From Fidelibacterota bacterium (lineage in GTDB: Bacteria; Fidelibacterota; SORT01), in assembly GCA_022571215.1 (NCBI GenBank), contig JACZYG010000012.1, positions 27,463 through 91,462 of the forward strand: a stretch of DNA of 64,000 nt. Reading direction: 5' to 3'. The position numbers and the translations under genes are program-made. Below, one piece after another: positions 28,761-37,283 of the stretch; position 1 is the first letter of the stretch; each line of letters opens with the position of its first letter. The notes under the pieces are model-generated. The model saw only the letters and a list, made by a program, of their open reading frames with translations. It made no database searches and was not told the origin of the DNA.

Positions 28761-30029
28761 GTGAATTTTCATTCAAGTAATATTAAACAATCGGTGACAA
28801 AATATTATCATCTTTTATTACTGATGCTGTTTTTAGCGGTTATTCCAGGTTGTGACAGTATAGTCTTTGATAACAAGATAGATACGATACTTGAACCTGT
28901 GGATCAGGTCAATTTTTTAAGCGTTTCGTCATCTGCTATCAATGACAGCACCTGGACGAAGACGCCTAATAGGGAAAAGGCGGTCCGGCTTCTCATCGGC
29001 AAAATTGAAGGTTATGAATCTGCCGCATTGCTTCGGTTCGGGAAATTATCGGAACTGCCGGTAGAATCGCTTATCAAATCCTTATTTGTACAATTGACGG
29101 TTATTAATACTATTAGTAAACAACCTTCATCTTCAATTTTACTTTCTATGTATAGGAACAGAGTTGAGTGGAATGAGAACAACGTAGTGAATCTCAAACT
29201 TGAGGATTTTGCTCCGCTACCGGAAGATCTTATCGATACGACCACAGTACTTTGGCGTAACAGTGATTCGACATCGGAAAAATTCTCGTTTGATATACCG
29301 TTCTCTCTTGTACAGAGCTGGATAGACAGCAGCGATACAAACGGCGTAATAATCATCGGCGATAGTTCTTCTGATTTTATTATTTCCTCTCCGGCAAGAA
29401 CGAGCGCCTTGAGCAGTTCGTTGGAGCCTTTATTACAAGTGAAGTATACAGACAGTGATACAACGATCTCAACCGGTATATCGGCTACGGGGAATGGATA
29501 TTTGCTATCTATATCTACTGGTTTGCCGTTATCTGATCCGGACAGAACATATATTGGCGGCGGGAAGGCGTACAGAGGAATTTATAAATTCAATTCGGGA
29601 CTTTTTGACGGCATATCTGAAACATCGAAAATATCAAGAGCGGAATTAAATTTAGCCATAGATGTTTCAAGATCAATTCTTCCGATTAAGAATAGCTCCG
29701 TAACAGGTATCGGAGATACTTTGTATTTCAGTTACCTTGACTCTTCTTCAGAGGGCGGTGATCTCTTTCCAACAACGCAGTCAAATTTCTCCTTCGCTAA
29801 AATCCCTATAGATGGAAATATTATCTCGCTGAACATGACCAATATTCTTCAGAGATGGGTTTCTGATAATATTGAAGAGAGGGGATTGGTAATATGGAGC
29901 GGTTCTGAGGAAAGCCATCTGTTCAGGGTCGCCTTATATAAAGAAGGTTGTGATGTGACAGCTGACGCTTCATGCGTAGAACCTGAGCTGAATATTTACT
30001 ACACAACAACCGAGGGGATCGAAGAGTGA
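28761..30029 (+). CDS. Secreted lipoprotein of unknown function
   Basis: A GTG-initiated 422-aa protein with a lipobox VIPGC (Cys31) after a hydrophobic signal segment. The body is Ser/Thr/Asp-rich and beta-predicted, with two similar halves, each containing an 'ALLRFG/GIYKFN...I..A.L.L' core, recalling DNRLRE/DUF4270-like surface lipoproteins. It follows the GT5-domain gene by 27 bases and overlaps the downstream barrel gene by 4 nt, so all three are probably one transcript. Function is not recognised. Confidence 0.6.
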   Translation: MNFHSSNIKQSVTKYYHLLLLMLFLAVIPGCDSIVFDNKIDTILEPVDQVNFLSVSSSAINDSTWTKTPNREKAVRLLIGKIEGYESAALLRFGKLSELPVESLIKSLFVQLTVINTISKQPSSSILLSMYRNRVEWNENNVVNLKLEDFAPLPEDLIDTTTVLWRNSDSTSEKFSFDIPFSLVQSWIDSSDTNGVIIIGDSSSDFIISSPARTSALSSSLEPLLQVKYTDSDTTISTGISATGNGYLLSISTGLPLSDPDRTYIGGGKAYRGIYKFNSGLFDGISETSKISRAELNLAIDVSRSILPIKNSSVTGIGDTLYFSYLDSSSEGGDLFPTTQSNFSFAKIPIDGNIISLNMTNILQRWVSDNIEERGLVIWSGSEESHLFRVALYKEGCDVTADASCVEPELNIYYTTTEGIEE

Positions 30030-31207
30030 AAATGAAATATTTGGCAACGCTGACATTCTTATTTTTCTTTCTTCCCAATACGGTTGATGCAGGAAGTCTT
30101 TACGGTCTTTTTGGTATCGGGGAGAGACAATATGCGGTTTCCGCCCGTTCATTAGGCATGGGCGGTGTCAATTTGGCTTTATTCGACGAATTTACTCTGA
30201 GCAGATGGAATCCTGCTCAATGGAGCAATATTTCACCGGTCAGGGTGAATTTTCGTAGTCTAACAAGCTATAACAGTGTAAATGACGGCGCTTCATCCAC
30301 ATTTACCGATTTTAACGGTTTCATCATGGGAATACCAATTGGCAACAAGTTTACCATAGGCGGTGGTATTAATCCTATATCGAATTCTAATTATGCTTTA
30401 AGTCAATCCGACATTGTTAACGGTGAGCCATGGAATCTCACTATAAACGGTAACGGGGGAATTAGCTCATTCGGGCTTGGAGTAGCTTTCCAGATTACCG
30501 AGAGTTTTTCCATTGGGATTAAAAACGATTGGGTTTTCGGTAAGAAAGATGAAGAATGGATTACCCGATTCGATAATGTTAATTTTTTAAGTACAACATA
30601 TATGAAATCAAATTCATTCGACGGAGCGCTTTTTACTATCGGATTATTTAAGAATCTGAATAATTTTAATTATGCCGGCTCAATAACATTTCCTTTAAAT
30701 TTCAGAATGACGAGAGAAATAAGTGAACAAACATTAGAGCCTAAAATATTATTGGAAAAAGAAATTGATTATCCAACCGAATTACGAATGGGATTCACAT
30801 ATGATTTGGATGAACGATATGTTTTAGGGATGGATTATCAAATAAGTGATTGGAGTTCCTTAGAATCAGATTTTAATGGTAAATTTGGTGCCGCGTATGA
30901 TATATTCGGTGGAATTGAAAAGAAAATTTCTCCGAGAAGAAATAATCTACTCGGGAAATTAGCTTTTAGGAGCGGATTCACATTTCGCCGGCTGTACACA
31001 GGCGGTTTGGAGGAGTCTTTAATCACTGAAAGGGCGCTGACATTCGGGATTGGGATTCCCGCTCACAATGGGAAAGAAATAATAGATTTAGGATTTTCGT
31101 ACGGGTTGAGAGGCAGCGAAAAGAGCACGGCAGTTGAAGAGACTACCTTTCTTTTTATGATAGGATTTTCAGCTGGGGAAAAATGGTTTGTAAGAAGAGG
31201 TAGATAA
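30026..31207 (+). CDS. Outer-membrane beta-barrel protein (PorV/FadL-like)
   Basis: A signal peptide (about 1-23, ending DAGS) is followed by the SARSLGMGGVNLALFDE segment (near 37-53) that opens PorV/UPF0164-type outer-membrane barrels, then alternating beta strands up to the C-terminus. 393 aa. Such barrels serve in type IX secretion (PorV) or hydrophobic transport; the exact role is unclear. GTG start overlapping the lipoprotein stop by 4 nt suggests the two partner at the outer membrane. Confidence 0.7.
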   Translation: MKMKYLATLTFLFFFLPNTVDAGSLYGLFGIGERQYAVSARSLGMGGVNLALFDEFTLSRWNPAQWSNISPVRVNFRSLTSYNSVNDGASSTFTDFNGFIMGIPIGNKFTIGGGINPISNSNYALSQSDIVNGEPWNLTINGNGGISSFGLGVAFQITESFSIGIKNDWVFGKKDEEWITRFDNVNFLSTTYMKSNSFDGALFTIGLFKNLNNFNYAGSITFPLNFRMTREISEQTLEPKILLEKEIDYPTELRMGFTYDLDERYVLGMDYQISDWSSLESDFNGKFGAAYDIFGGIEKKISPRRNNLLGKLAFRSGFTFRRLYTGGLEESLITERALTFGIGIPAHNGKEIIDLGFSYGLRGSEKSTAVEETTFLFMIGFSAGEKWFVRRGR

Positions 31208-31230
31208 AACTTAAGGAGAAAGTGAAGTAA

Positions 31231-32505
31231 ATGATTAATGTTAAAATCTATTTCAGGAAGTTTGGTTTATTTGGTGTTATAATGACGGCTTTTGTTTATG
31301 CCGTACTCACCGGCTGCGCTCCTCCGCCCGCGACGGATGGGGAGATAAGCGCAATCGAAAAAGCCCGCTTGGATTCGATAGCGAAGGTTGAGGATCGCAG
31401 ATGCAAAATCTGGCTTTCAACGGGTTTCGAATATTACAAGAATGGTGATTTTGTGGGTTCTGTACGGAATTATAACAATATGGTCGATGGTGGCTGCGCG
31501 GAGAATTACGGTGATAAGCTTTGGATATATCTCGGTAACTCATATAGAGAATTGGACAATGCTGACAGTGCTATGTGGGCGTTTGAAAAAGGATTAAGCC
31601 AAGCTCCCGATAACATCCCTCTCCATGAAAACGTGGCATTCTTATTCCAGATGGAGGGAGATAATAACAAAGTAATTGAACGTTATGAAACTATCGCCTC
31701 TCTGGATCCAGCTAATATTGAAAGATGGAGAAAACTTCACGATCTATATTTCAGGAACGCATTTTATGAGAAGGATTTGAATATTCTTCAAAAGATCGTT
31801 GAAATGGACCCCGGCGACATTATGGCGAAAAATGACATGGTAACGGTAATAAAACTCATGGGCGGTGATGCCACCGAGCTCCTTGAACAAAGGGTTAAAG
31901 ACAATCCCGATAACACGGAGTTCTTGCTTGAATACGCTAACGCCATCTTTGAAACAGGAGATTATGAAAAAGCAGTGGGGTTATATGAACAAGTTACGGC
32001 CGCTGAGCCTAAACATATGCTTGCTTTGGACAGGATCGCATCGTCTTACAAGAACTTGGACCGGCCGAAAGACGCGTTAAAAGCGCTTAAAACTATTTTA
32101 AAAATAAGAGGTGATGACAAGAACCTTCTTTATGATATCGCAGAAATATATAAAATTGGCGGTCAGATTAAAACCGCTTACAGTTGGGCAAATAAAACTA
32201 TCGCCGCTAAACCGAAAGACGGCAGAGGATATTATATAAGAGGCTTGGTGCTTGAAGAGGCGGCTAATTTCTGCCAAAATGAACGAGAAGCAAAAGTAGC
32301 GTCAATATTTGACAAGTTAGTCTATGAACTCGCTCTTGACGACCTAAACGTAAGCGCGCGATTAGGTTACGGTGAAGCGAAATCAAGAATAGAATATCTT
32401 ACTCTTCTCGCTCCAAACAAGAGTGATTTGTTTATGCATCCTGACAAGTTTGCGCCGGAAGGTGATTGCTATAAATGGATAAAGAGGAAAGTAAAAAGAA
32501 AATAG
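31231..32505 (+). CDS. TPR-repeat lipoprotein
   Basis: Signal peptide with lipobox VLTGC (Cys29), then a nearly continuous array of tetratricopeptide repeats (about 60-350; for example LWIYLGNSYRELDNADSAMWAFEKGL). 424 aa. It is probably a scaffolding lipoprotein of the outer membrane. The C-terminus is basic and overlaps rpiB by 31 nt. An AAGGAG ribosome site lies upstream of the ATG. No specific partner is identified beyond the adjacent barrel. Confidence 0.75.
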   Translation: MINVKIYFRKFGLFGVIMTAFVYAVLTGCAPPPATDGEISAIEKARLDSIAKVEDRRCKIWLSTGFEYYKNGDFVGSVRNYNNMVDGGCAENYGDKLWIYLGNSYRELDNADSAMWAFEKGLSQAPDNIPLHENVAFLFQMEGDNNKVIERYETIASLDPANIERWRKLHDLYFRNAFYEKDLNILQKIVEMDPGDIMAKNDMVTVIKLMGGDATELLEQRVKDNPDNTEFLLEYANAIFETGDYEKAVGLYEQVTAAEPKHMLALDRIASSYKNLDRPKDALKALKTILKIRGDDKNLLYDIAEIYKIGGQIKTAYSWANKTIAAKPKDGRGYYIRGLVLEEAANFCQNEREAKVASIFDKLVYELALDDLNVSARLGYGEAKSRIEYLTLLAPNKSDLFMHPDKFAPEGDCYKWIKRKVKRK

Positions 32506-32936
32506 CTCTCGGATCTGATCACGCCGGTTTCGAGATTAAAGAACAATTAGCCGCGTACCTTAAAGAGAAGGGATACGAAGTTAAAGATTTCGGCGCATAT
32601 TCAGCCGATGCAATTGATTATCCCGAACCTGCTTATTCAACGGCAAAATCAGTATCTGAACATTCAACTGACGAAGGGATATTAATTTGCGGTACCGGTA
32701 TCGGTATGAGCATCGTTGCTAACAAGCTGCCCGGAATACGAGCGGCTGTTTGTAATTCGGTAGAAACCGCTCAGATCTCAAAAAGACATAACAATGCGAA
32801 TGTATTATGTCTCGGATCAAGGATCGAACATTCAGACAGTTTTGAAAAGATAGTTGATGAATGGCTGAACGCAAAATTTGAAGAAGGCAGGCATGAACGC
32901 CGTGTCGGTAAAATTCACTCATTGACGGGAATATGA
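32475..32936 (+). CDS. rpiB: Ribose-5-phosphate isomerase B
   Basis: Interconverts ribose 5-phosphate and ribulose 5-phosphate in the pentose phosphate pathway. Seen: [13 protein letters not shown] at the N-terminus, the anion hole and base region [14 protein letters not shown], and [15 protein letters not shown]. 153 aa, standard. It overlaps the TPR gene by 31 nt and glyA by 4 nt, so it is embedded in a continuous transcript. The adjacency of rpiB and glyA is common in bacteria. Confidence 0.95.
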   Translation: MDKEESKKKIALGSDHAGFEIKEQLAAYLKEKGYEVKDFGAYSADAIDYPEPAYSTAKSVSEHSTDEGILICGTGIGMSIVANKLPGIRAAVCNSVETAQISKRHNNANVLCLGSRIEHSDSFEKIVDEWLNAKFEEGRHERRVGKIHSLTGI

Positions 32937-34237
32937 GGATGCTGTCTACTTTAAAGAACAATGATCCCGATCTATATGAGTCAATCAGAGGCGAAATTGC
33001 CCGCCAGCGTCAAACTCTTGAACTGATCGCATCAGAAAATTTTGTAAGTCGCTCCGTTTTGGAGGCAGCCGGTTCTGTGCTTACAAATAAGTATGCCGAG
33101 GGTTATCCGGGCAAAAGATATTATGGCGGTTGCGCTTATGTTGATATTTCTGAAAATCTCGCCCGCGATAGAGCTAAAAAACTTTTCGGCGCTGAATACG
33201 TGAATGTTCAGCCGCATTCAGGTTCACAAGCGAACATGGGAGTCTACTTTACATTTCTGAAGCCGGGTGATACACTCATGGGAATGAATCTATCTATGGG
33301 CGGTCACCTCACCCATGGCTCACCTGTGAATTTCTCCGGAAAGATATATAACGTCGTCTCTTATGGGGTCGATAAAGAGAGAGAGCGGATAGATTTTGAC
33401 GAGGTAGTAAAAGTCGCCAGAGAGCATAAGCCTAAGATGATAGTTACGGGCGCCAGCGCCTATCCGAGAGATATTGATTTTGCTAAATTCCGTGAAATAG
33501 CCGATGAGGTCGGGGCGTACTTAATGGCTGATATTGCTCATCCCGCAGGTCTGGTCGCCGTTGGTTTGCATAGCGATCCTCTGCCCCATTGCCATGTTGT
33601 GACTACAACGACTCATAAGACCCTCAGAGGTCCGAGGGGCGGCATGATAATGGTGGGTAAGGATTATGAAAACCAGCTCGGGGTCGTAGCTCCCAAGTCG
33701 GGAAGAACGAAAATGATATCCGAGCTTCTTGACAGTACGATCATGCCCGGAATTCAGGGGGGACCATTAATGCATATTATCGCTGCCAAGGCAGCGGCAT
33801 TTGCCGAAAATTTAAAACCCGAGTACAAGAGCTACGTTGAACAGATAGTGAAAAATGCGAAAGCTCTTGCCGAAAGACTGTTAGAACATGATTTTCAGGT
33901 TGTTTCCGGTGGTACGGATGTACATCTTGTATTATTGAATCTTACAAATAAAAATATAACGGGAAAAGCAGCCGAAGAAACGTTGGAGGCTGCGAATATC
34001 ACAACCAATAAAAATATGGTTCCATATGATGAACGTAGTCCTTTTGTTACAAGCGGATTGAGGATCGGTACGCCTGCCCTAACAACCAGGGGAATGAAAG
34101 AGGATGAAATGAGGATCATAGCCGACTATATTGACAGGGTCATTTCCGCGCCTGAAGACGCCTCAGTCCGAAAAGAAGTGAGGATTTCGATTGGAGAGCT
34201 TTGTGATAAATTCCCATTATATGATTACCTCGTATAA
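32933..34237 (+). CDS. glyA: Serine hydroxymethyltransferase
   Basis: PLP enzyme making glycine and methylene-THF from serine. Signatures: [24 protein letters not shown], and the PLP-binding Lys229 in [13 protein letters not shown]. 434 aa, normal. The start overlaps rpiB by 4 nt and nrdR follows after 18 bases, a one-carbon/nucleotide grouping. Confidence 0.97.
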   Translation: MRMLSTLKNNDPDLYESIRGEIARQRQTLELIASENFVSRSVLEAAGSVLTNKYAEGYPGKRYYGGCAYVDISENLARDRAKKLFGAEYVNVQPHSGSQANMGVYFTFLKPGDTLMGMNLSMGGHLTHGSPVNFSGKIYNVVSYGVDKERERIDFDEVVKVAREHKPKMIVTGASAYPRDIDFAKFREIADEVGAYLMADIAHPAGLVAVGLHSDPLPHCHVVTTTTHKTLRGPRGGMIMVGKDYENQLGVVAPKSGRTKMISELLDSTIMPGIQGGPLMHIIAAKAAAFAENLKPEYKSYVEQIVKNAKALAERLLEHDFQVVSGGTDVHLVLLNLTNKNITGKAAEETLEAANITTNKNMVPYDERSPFVTSGLRIGTPALTTRGMKEDEMRIIADYIDRVISAPEDASVRKEVRISIGELCDKFPLYDYLV

Positions 34238-34255
34238 ATATGGGAGGACACTGAT

Positions 34256-34702
34256 TTGAGGTGTGTTTATTGCGATTCATCCGAAACAAAAGTCGTTGAC
34301 TCGAGAGGAGTTCAAAGCGATAACGCCATACGAAGAAGACGCGAATGCGAATCATGCAGTCGCCGCTTCACTACTTATGAATATATCGAAAATACCCCCG
34401 TCATGGTCATAAAGAGCGATGGGAGGCGGGAAAGCTACATGCGTCAAAAGGTGGAGAAATCAATCCAGCTGGCGTGTAACAAACGTCCCGTTTCATTAGA
34501 GCAGATTGATCTGATAATCAACGATGTCGAACTCGAATTGAGTTCATTAGGCAGGAGGGAAGTGCCCGTGCGTATCATCGGTGAAACGATAATGAAGAAA
34601 CTCAAAGCGACTGACGAGGTAGCGTTCATACGTTTTGCAAGCGTCTACAGGAAGTTTAAAGACGCGCAGGAATTTATCTCGGAGATTCACAAGCTCAATT
34701 GA
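34256..34702 (+). CDS. nrdR: Ribonucleotide reductase transcriptional repressor NrdR
   Basis: Zinc-ribbon plus ATP-cone repressor of nrd genes. The ribbon Cys are C3, C6, C31 and C34, and the ATP cone spans about 49-139 (VIKSDGRRESYMRQK onward). 148 aa, typical. It starts with TTG at 34256, unusual but supported by the conserved MRCVYC N-terminus. No NrdR boxes or nrd genes are in this window. Confidence 0.95.
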   Translation: MRCVYCDSSETKVVDSRGVQSDNAIRRRRECESCSRRFTTYEYIENTPVMVIKSDGRRESYMRQKVEKSIQLACNKRPVSLEQIDLIINDVELELSSLGRREVPVRIIGETIMKKLKATDEVAFIRFASVYRKFKDAQEFISEIHKLN

Positions 34703-34714
34703 TGAATGAAACGC

Positions 34715-34743
34715 TTGACATCCGATACGGAGTCAGGTATTAT
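34715..34743 (+). promoter_or_regulatory. Promoter of tRNA-Ala
   Basis: Perfect TTGACA at 34715-34720, 17-base spacer, TATTAT at 34738-34743, placing transcription start about 10 bases before the tRNA 5' end at 34761. One of the best promoter matches in the window. Confidence 0.75.
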
Positions 34744-34760
34744 TAAACTGCTTATTTTAT

Positions 34761-34833
<73 letters not shown>

Positions 34834-34884
34834 CAAATTTATTCCTCTCAGATAATCTACAAATGGACAGTTCAATAAGATAAC

Positions 34885-35616
34885 ATGACAATTATTCTTC
34901 AGGACAGCGGAGAACGAATTATACCCCCTCAGGAAGGTGAGGTGAGTGTAGTATTTGAGCATCATAAATTTACATATGACGTTACATCCAAACATATTTT
35001 TAATAAAGATGTCTTGGATGTGGGATGTGGTACGGGATATGGAGCAGCTATACTCGCAAATCATGCGCGAACAGTAACAGGAATCGATTATCATATTCCG
35101 GCGCTGGAATATTGTAAAAACATTTATTCCGCAAATAATATAGCGTATAGTGGAATGGAAGCAGTGTCATTAGCTTTTAAGGACGATTGCTTTGATATTG
35201 CAACATCATTCCAGGTAATTGAACATATTTCAGATGTTCGTAAATTCTTAAAAGAATTAAAACGGGTAGTAAAACCCGGAGGATTGATATTTATTTCCAC
35301 ACCAAATGTTTCTGACAAAGCAAAAAAGAGCTCAAATAACAGTTTCCATGTTAATGAAATGAGCTATTATGACCTTAACGAACTTTTAACCTCAGAATTC
35401 AATTCATTTAAAATTGAAGGTCAAACTTATAGTTCAGGAGGAGTACTAAAAACGATGATCAGAAAATTGCCGTTATATAATTGGGGCGCTATGTTAAAGC
35501 GAAATAGCAAATTTAAAAAATATGTCTCGCAAATATTAGGCTTAACAAGTTACACAAGCACAATTAAAGGCGCAGCAACGTCTATGGATCTATATGCAAT
35601 TTGCAATAACAATTAA
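34885..35616 (+). CDS. Class I SAM-dependent methyltransferase (type 11)
   Basis: SAM-binding motif I is VLDVGCGTGYGAAIL (about 46-60), acidic motif II GIDYHIPAL, and the post-motif segment ATSFQVIEHISDVRKFL followed by VKPGGLIFISTP, all typical of the Methyltransf_11 group. 243 aa. The substrate is unknown. Codon use here is more AT-rich than in nearby core genes. It precedes the LPS-heptose epimerase hldD, so a role in cell-surface glycan or lipid modification is possible but unproved. Confidence 0.8.
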   Translation: MTIILQDSGERIIPPQEGEVSVVFEHHKFTYDVTSKHIFNKDVLDVGCGTGYGAAILANHARTVTGIDYHIPALEYCKNIYSANNIAYSGMEAVSLAFKDDCFDIATSFQVIEHISDVRKFLKELKRVVKPGGLIFISTPNVSDKAKKSSNNSFHVNEMSYYDLNELLTSEFNSFKIEGQTYSSGGVLKTMIRKLPLYNWGAMLKRNSKFKKYVSQILGLTSYTSTIKGAATSMDLYAICNNN

Positions 35617-35652
35617 ATATGACCAATAATAAAACAGGTATCGAATAATAAA

Positions 35653-36627
35653 TTGATAATAGTTACAGGTGGAGCGGGACTGATAGGGAGCAGTGTCGTC
35701 TGGAAGTTGAACGAAAGAGGCAATTCCAATCTACTAATAGTCGACCATAACCCGTTAGATCTCAAGGACGCTAATCTTTTTCCTCTAAGATATTCATATT
35801 ATGTGGATAAAGCTGATTTTATTAAACCATTACTTGATGGCAAATACGGTGATGAAATAGAGGCGATTATACACCTTGGAGCGTGTTCGGATACAATGGA
35901 ATCGGATAAAAAGTACCTCTATCAGAATAATTTTGAGTACACGCGAATTTTAGCCGAATTCGCCGTGGATAAAGGAATTCGGTTTATTTACGCGTCAAGC
36001 GCCGCAACATATGGAAATGGTGATAAAGGCTATTCGGATGATGAGAATTTGATTTCTACTTACGAACCGCTTAATGAATATGCGCGGTCTAAACAGATGT
36101 TTGATCTGTGGGCGATAGAAGAAGGTATCATGGAAAAAATAGTAGGGCTGAAATACTTCAATATTTTCGGTCCGAACGAGGGTCATAAAGGTAACATGCG
36201 AAGCATGGTCTTGAAAGCATACAAACAAATTTTTGCTAAAGGCAAAGTGAGCCTGTTCAGTTCACACAGAGATGATTATGAAGACGGGGAGCAGAAAAGA
36301 GATTTTCTATATGTGAAGGATGCAGCTGAGATGACTCTATATTTTCTTGATAATCCTCAAATTAACGGGATATATAATATCGGTTCCGGTAAGGCGGAGA
36401 CCTGGAACGAACTTATCGGCAATCTGTTCAAATCACTTGATATGGAGCCTATAATTGAATATATAGATATGCCCGAGAATATACGTAATCAGTACCAATA
36501 CTATACAAAGGCTGATATGACCAAATTTGAAAGTTTGGGGTATAATGATCCGCTAATGAACCTCTCGGAAGCGGTTGACGACTACGTTCAAAATTATCTT
36601 ATACCGGGAAATCATTTAGGTGAATGA
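35653..36627 (+). CDS. hldD: ADP-L-glycero-D-manno-heptose 6-epimerase
   Basis: Final step of ADP-heptose synthesis for the LPS core. Extended SDR fold: VTGGAGLIGSSVVW at the N-terminus (TTG start at 35653), LGACSDTMESD, YASSAATYGNG, the catalytic Y-x3-K in YARSKQMFD, and KYFNIFGPNEGHKGNMRSM, which is specific for HldD. 324 aa. Its pathway partner rfaE1 is at 6527 in the same window, confirming a heptose-containing LPS. Confidence 0.93.
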   Translation: MIIVTGGAGLIGSSVVWKLNERGNSNLLIVDHNPLDLKDANLFPLRYSYYVDKADFIKPLLDGKYGDEIEAIIHLGACSDTMESDKKYLYQNNFEYTRILAEFAVDKGIRFIYASSAATYGNGDKGYSDDENLISTYEPLNEYARSKQMFDLWAIEEGIMEKIVGLKYFNIFGPNEGHKGNMRSMVLKAYKQIFAKGKVSLFSSHRDDYEDGEQKRDFLYVKDAAEMTLYFLDNPQINGIYNIGSGKAETWNELIGNLFKSLDMEPIIEYIDMPENIRNQYQYYTKADMTKFESLGYNDPLMNLSEAVDDYVQNYLIPGNHLGE

Positions 36628-36690
36628 TCGGTTGTTATAAGAACTTTATTCATCTTCGATAAACAGTTCACATTATGCTGATCAATTTTA

Positions 36691-36719
36691 TTGCCTTTAC
36701 CTGAACGAAAAGTTACTTT
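36691..36719 (+). promoter_or_regulatory. Possible original tRNA-Ser promoter, now upstream of the broken copy
   Basis: TTGCCT at 36691-36696, 17-base spacer, TACTTT at 36714-36719, 15 bases before the truncated tRNA-Ser. Match to consensus is weak. No equally placed box was found before the intact copy at 37156. Confidence 0.3.
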
Positions 36720-36733
36720 ACGCTCGCAATAAA

Positions 36734-36790
36734 TGGAGAGGTGGCCGAGTGGCTGAAGGCGCTCGCTTGGAAAGCGTGTTTACTTAACGG
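36734..36790 (+). repeat. 57-bp direct repeat, left copy (5' part of tRNA-Ser)
   Basis: Identical base for base to 37155-37211 and 421 bp upstream of it. It covers one upstream T, the acceptor 5' strand, D-arm, anticodon arm and part of the variable arm of tRNA-Ser. Confidence 0.95.
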
Positions 36791-36854
36791 CAGGTGGGTT
36801 CCTCCGAAGGAGTTCTCCAAAGGAGTCCTTCGTGACCTACGGAAGAATCCCACC
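36735..36854 (+). pseudogene. Disrupted tRNA-Ser (GGA) copy with interrupted T-arm
   Basis: The first 56 nt equal the intact tRNA-Ser at 37156. The variable arm then degenerates. The T-arm halves GTGGGTTC (36794-36801) and GAATCCCACC (36845-36854) are split by a 43-nt insert at the T-loop. The insert contains the hairpins CTCC-gaa-GGAG and CTCC-aaa-GGAG. The 3' acceptor strand CCTCTCC is missing, so no functional tRNA can form. The GIY-YIG ORF starts 2 bases after the last T-arm base. Confidence 0.85.
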
Positions 36855-36856
36855 AC

Positions 36857-37135
36857 ATGAGCGATATATATTGGAGAAAGTTGTTTATAGTATATGTTCT
36901 AAAAAGTATAAACTACAAATACCACTATATAGGACATACAAAAGATCTGAATGTAAGACTAAAACAACATAATATGGGAAGGGTAAAGGTATCGAAAGCT
37001 CGTAATCCGTTTATAGTGATTTATCAGGAAGAATATCAATTAAGGTCTGAAGCTGTGAAGAGAGAAAGACATCTCAAAAAAGGGAAAGGCAATATTTGGC
37101 TTCGGAATAAGCTGATAAATCTTAATTTATGGTAA
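36857..37135 (+). CDS. Small GIY-YIG nuclease domain protein inserted at tRNA-Ser
   Basis: A 92-aa single-domain GIY-YIG protein of the UPF0213/YhbQ/URI type. Seen: VYV (12-14, GIY equivalent), YIG (24-26), the catalytic Arg34 in LNVRLKQHN, and SEAVKRERHLKKGKG with the metal-binding Glu. The domain is complete and looks active. The ATG at 36857 lies just after the broken tRNA. An alternative in-frame TTG at 36881, with GGAG 4 bases upstream and giving the usual family N-terminus, is equally plausible. It sits between a broken and an intact copy of the same tRNA, as expected for a mobile or homing-type nuclease (inference). Confidence 0.85.
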   Translation: MSDIYWRKLFIVYVLKSINYKYHYIGHTKDLNVRLKQHNMGRVKVSKARNPFIVIYQEEYQLRSEAVKRERHLKKGKGNIWLRNKLINLNLW

Positions 37136-37154
37136 ATAAAAGAAAATAAAGTTC

Positions 37155-37211
37155 TGGAGAGGTGGCCGAGTGGCTGAAGGCGCTCGCTTGGAAAGCGTGT
37201 TTACTTAACGG
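37155..37211 (+). repeat. 57-bp direct repeat, right copy (5' part of intact tRNA-Ser)
   Basis: Exact copy of 36734-36790. The two copies bound a 421-bp unit that holds the GIY-YIG gene. Confidence 0.95.
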
Positions 37212-37240
37212 TAACGTGGGTTCGAATCCCACCCTCTCCG
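37156..37240 (+). tRNA. tRNA-Ser (GGA)
   Basis: A complete class II tRNA of 85 nt. Acceptor GGAGAGG pairs with CCTCTCC, the anticodon loop is TTGGAAA (anticodon GGA), the long variable arm is GTTTAC...GTAAC, and the T-arm is GTGGG-TTCGAAT-CCCAC. Discriminator G. CCA is not encoded (CAAG follows). The anticodon stem has one T-T mismatch, shared with the broken copy. Confidence 0.93.
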
Positions 37241-37283
37241 CAAGTATAAATCAAATTAGTAACAATCTATACTCAAAGCGGAA

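Noticed and set aside
36741..36860. Open frame running through the broken tRNA-Ser to the GIY-YIG start (39 codons)
   Set aside because: The frame is read from tRNA sequence and the hairpin insert. It ends at the nuclease ATG and has no ribosome site or protein character.
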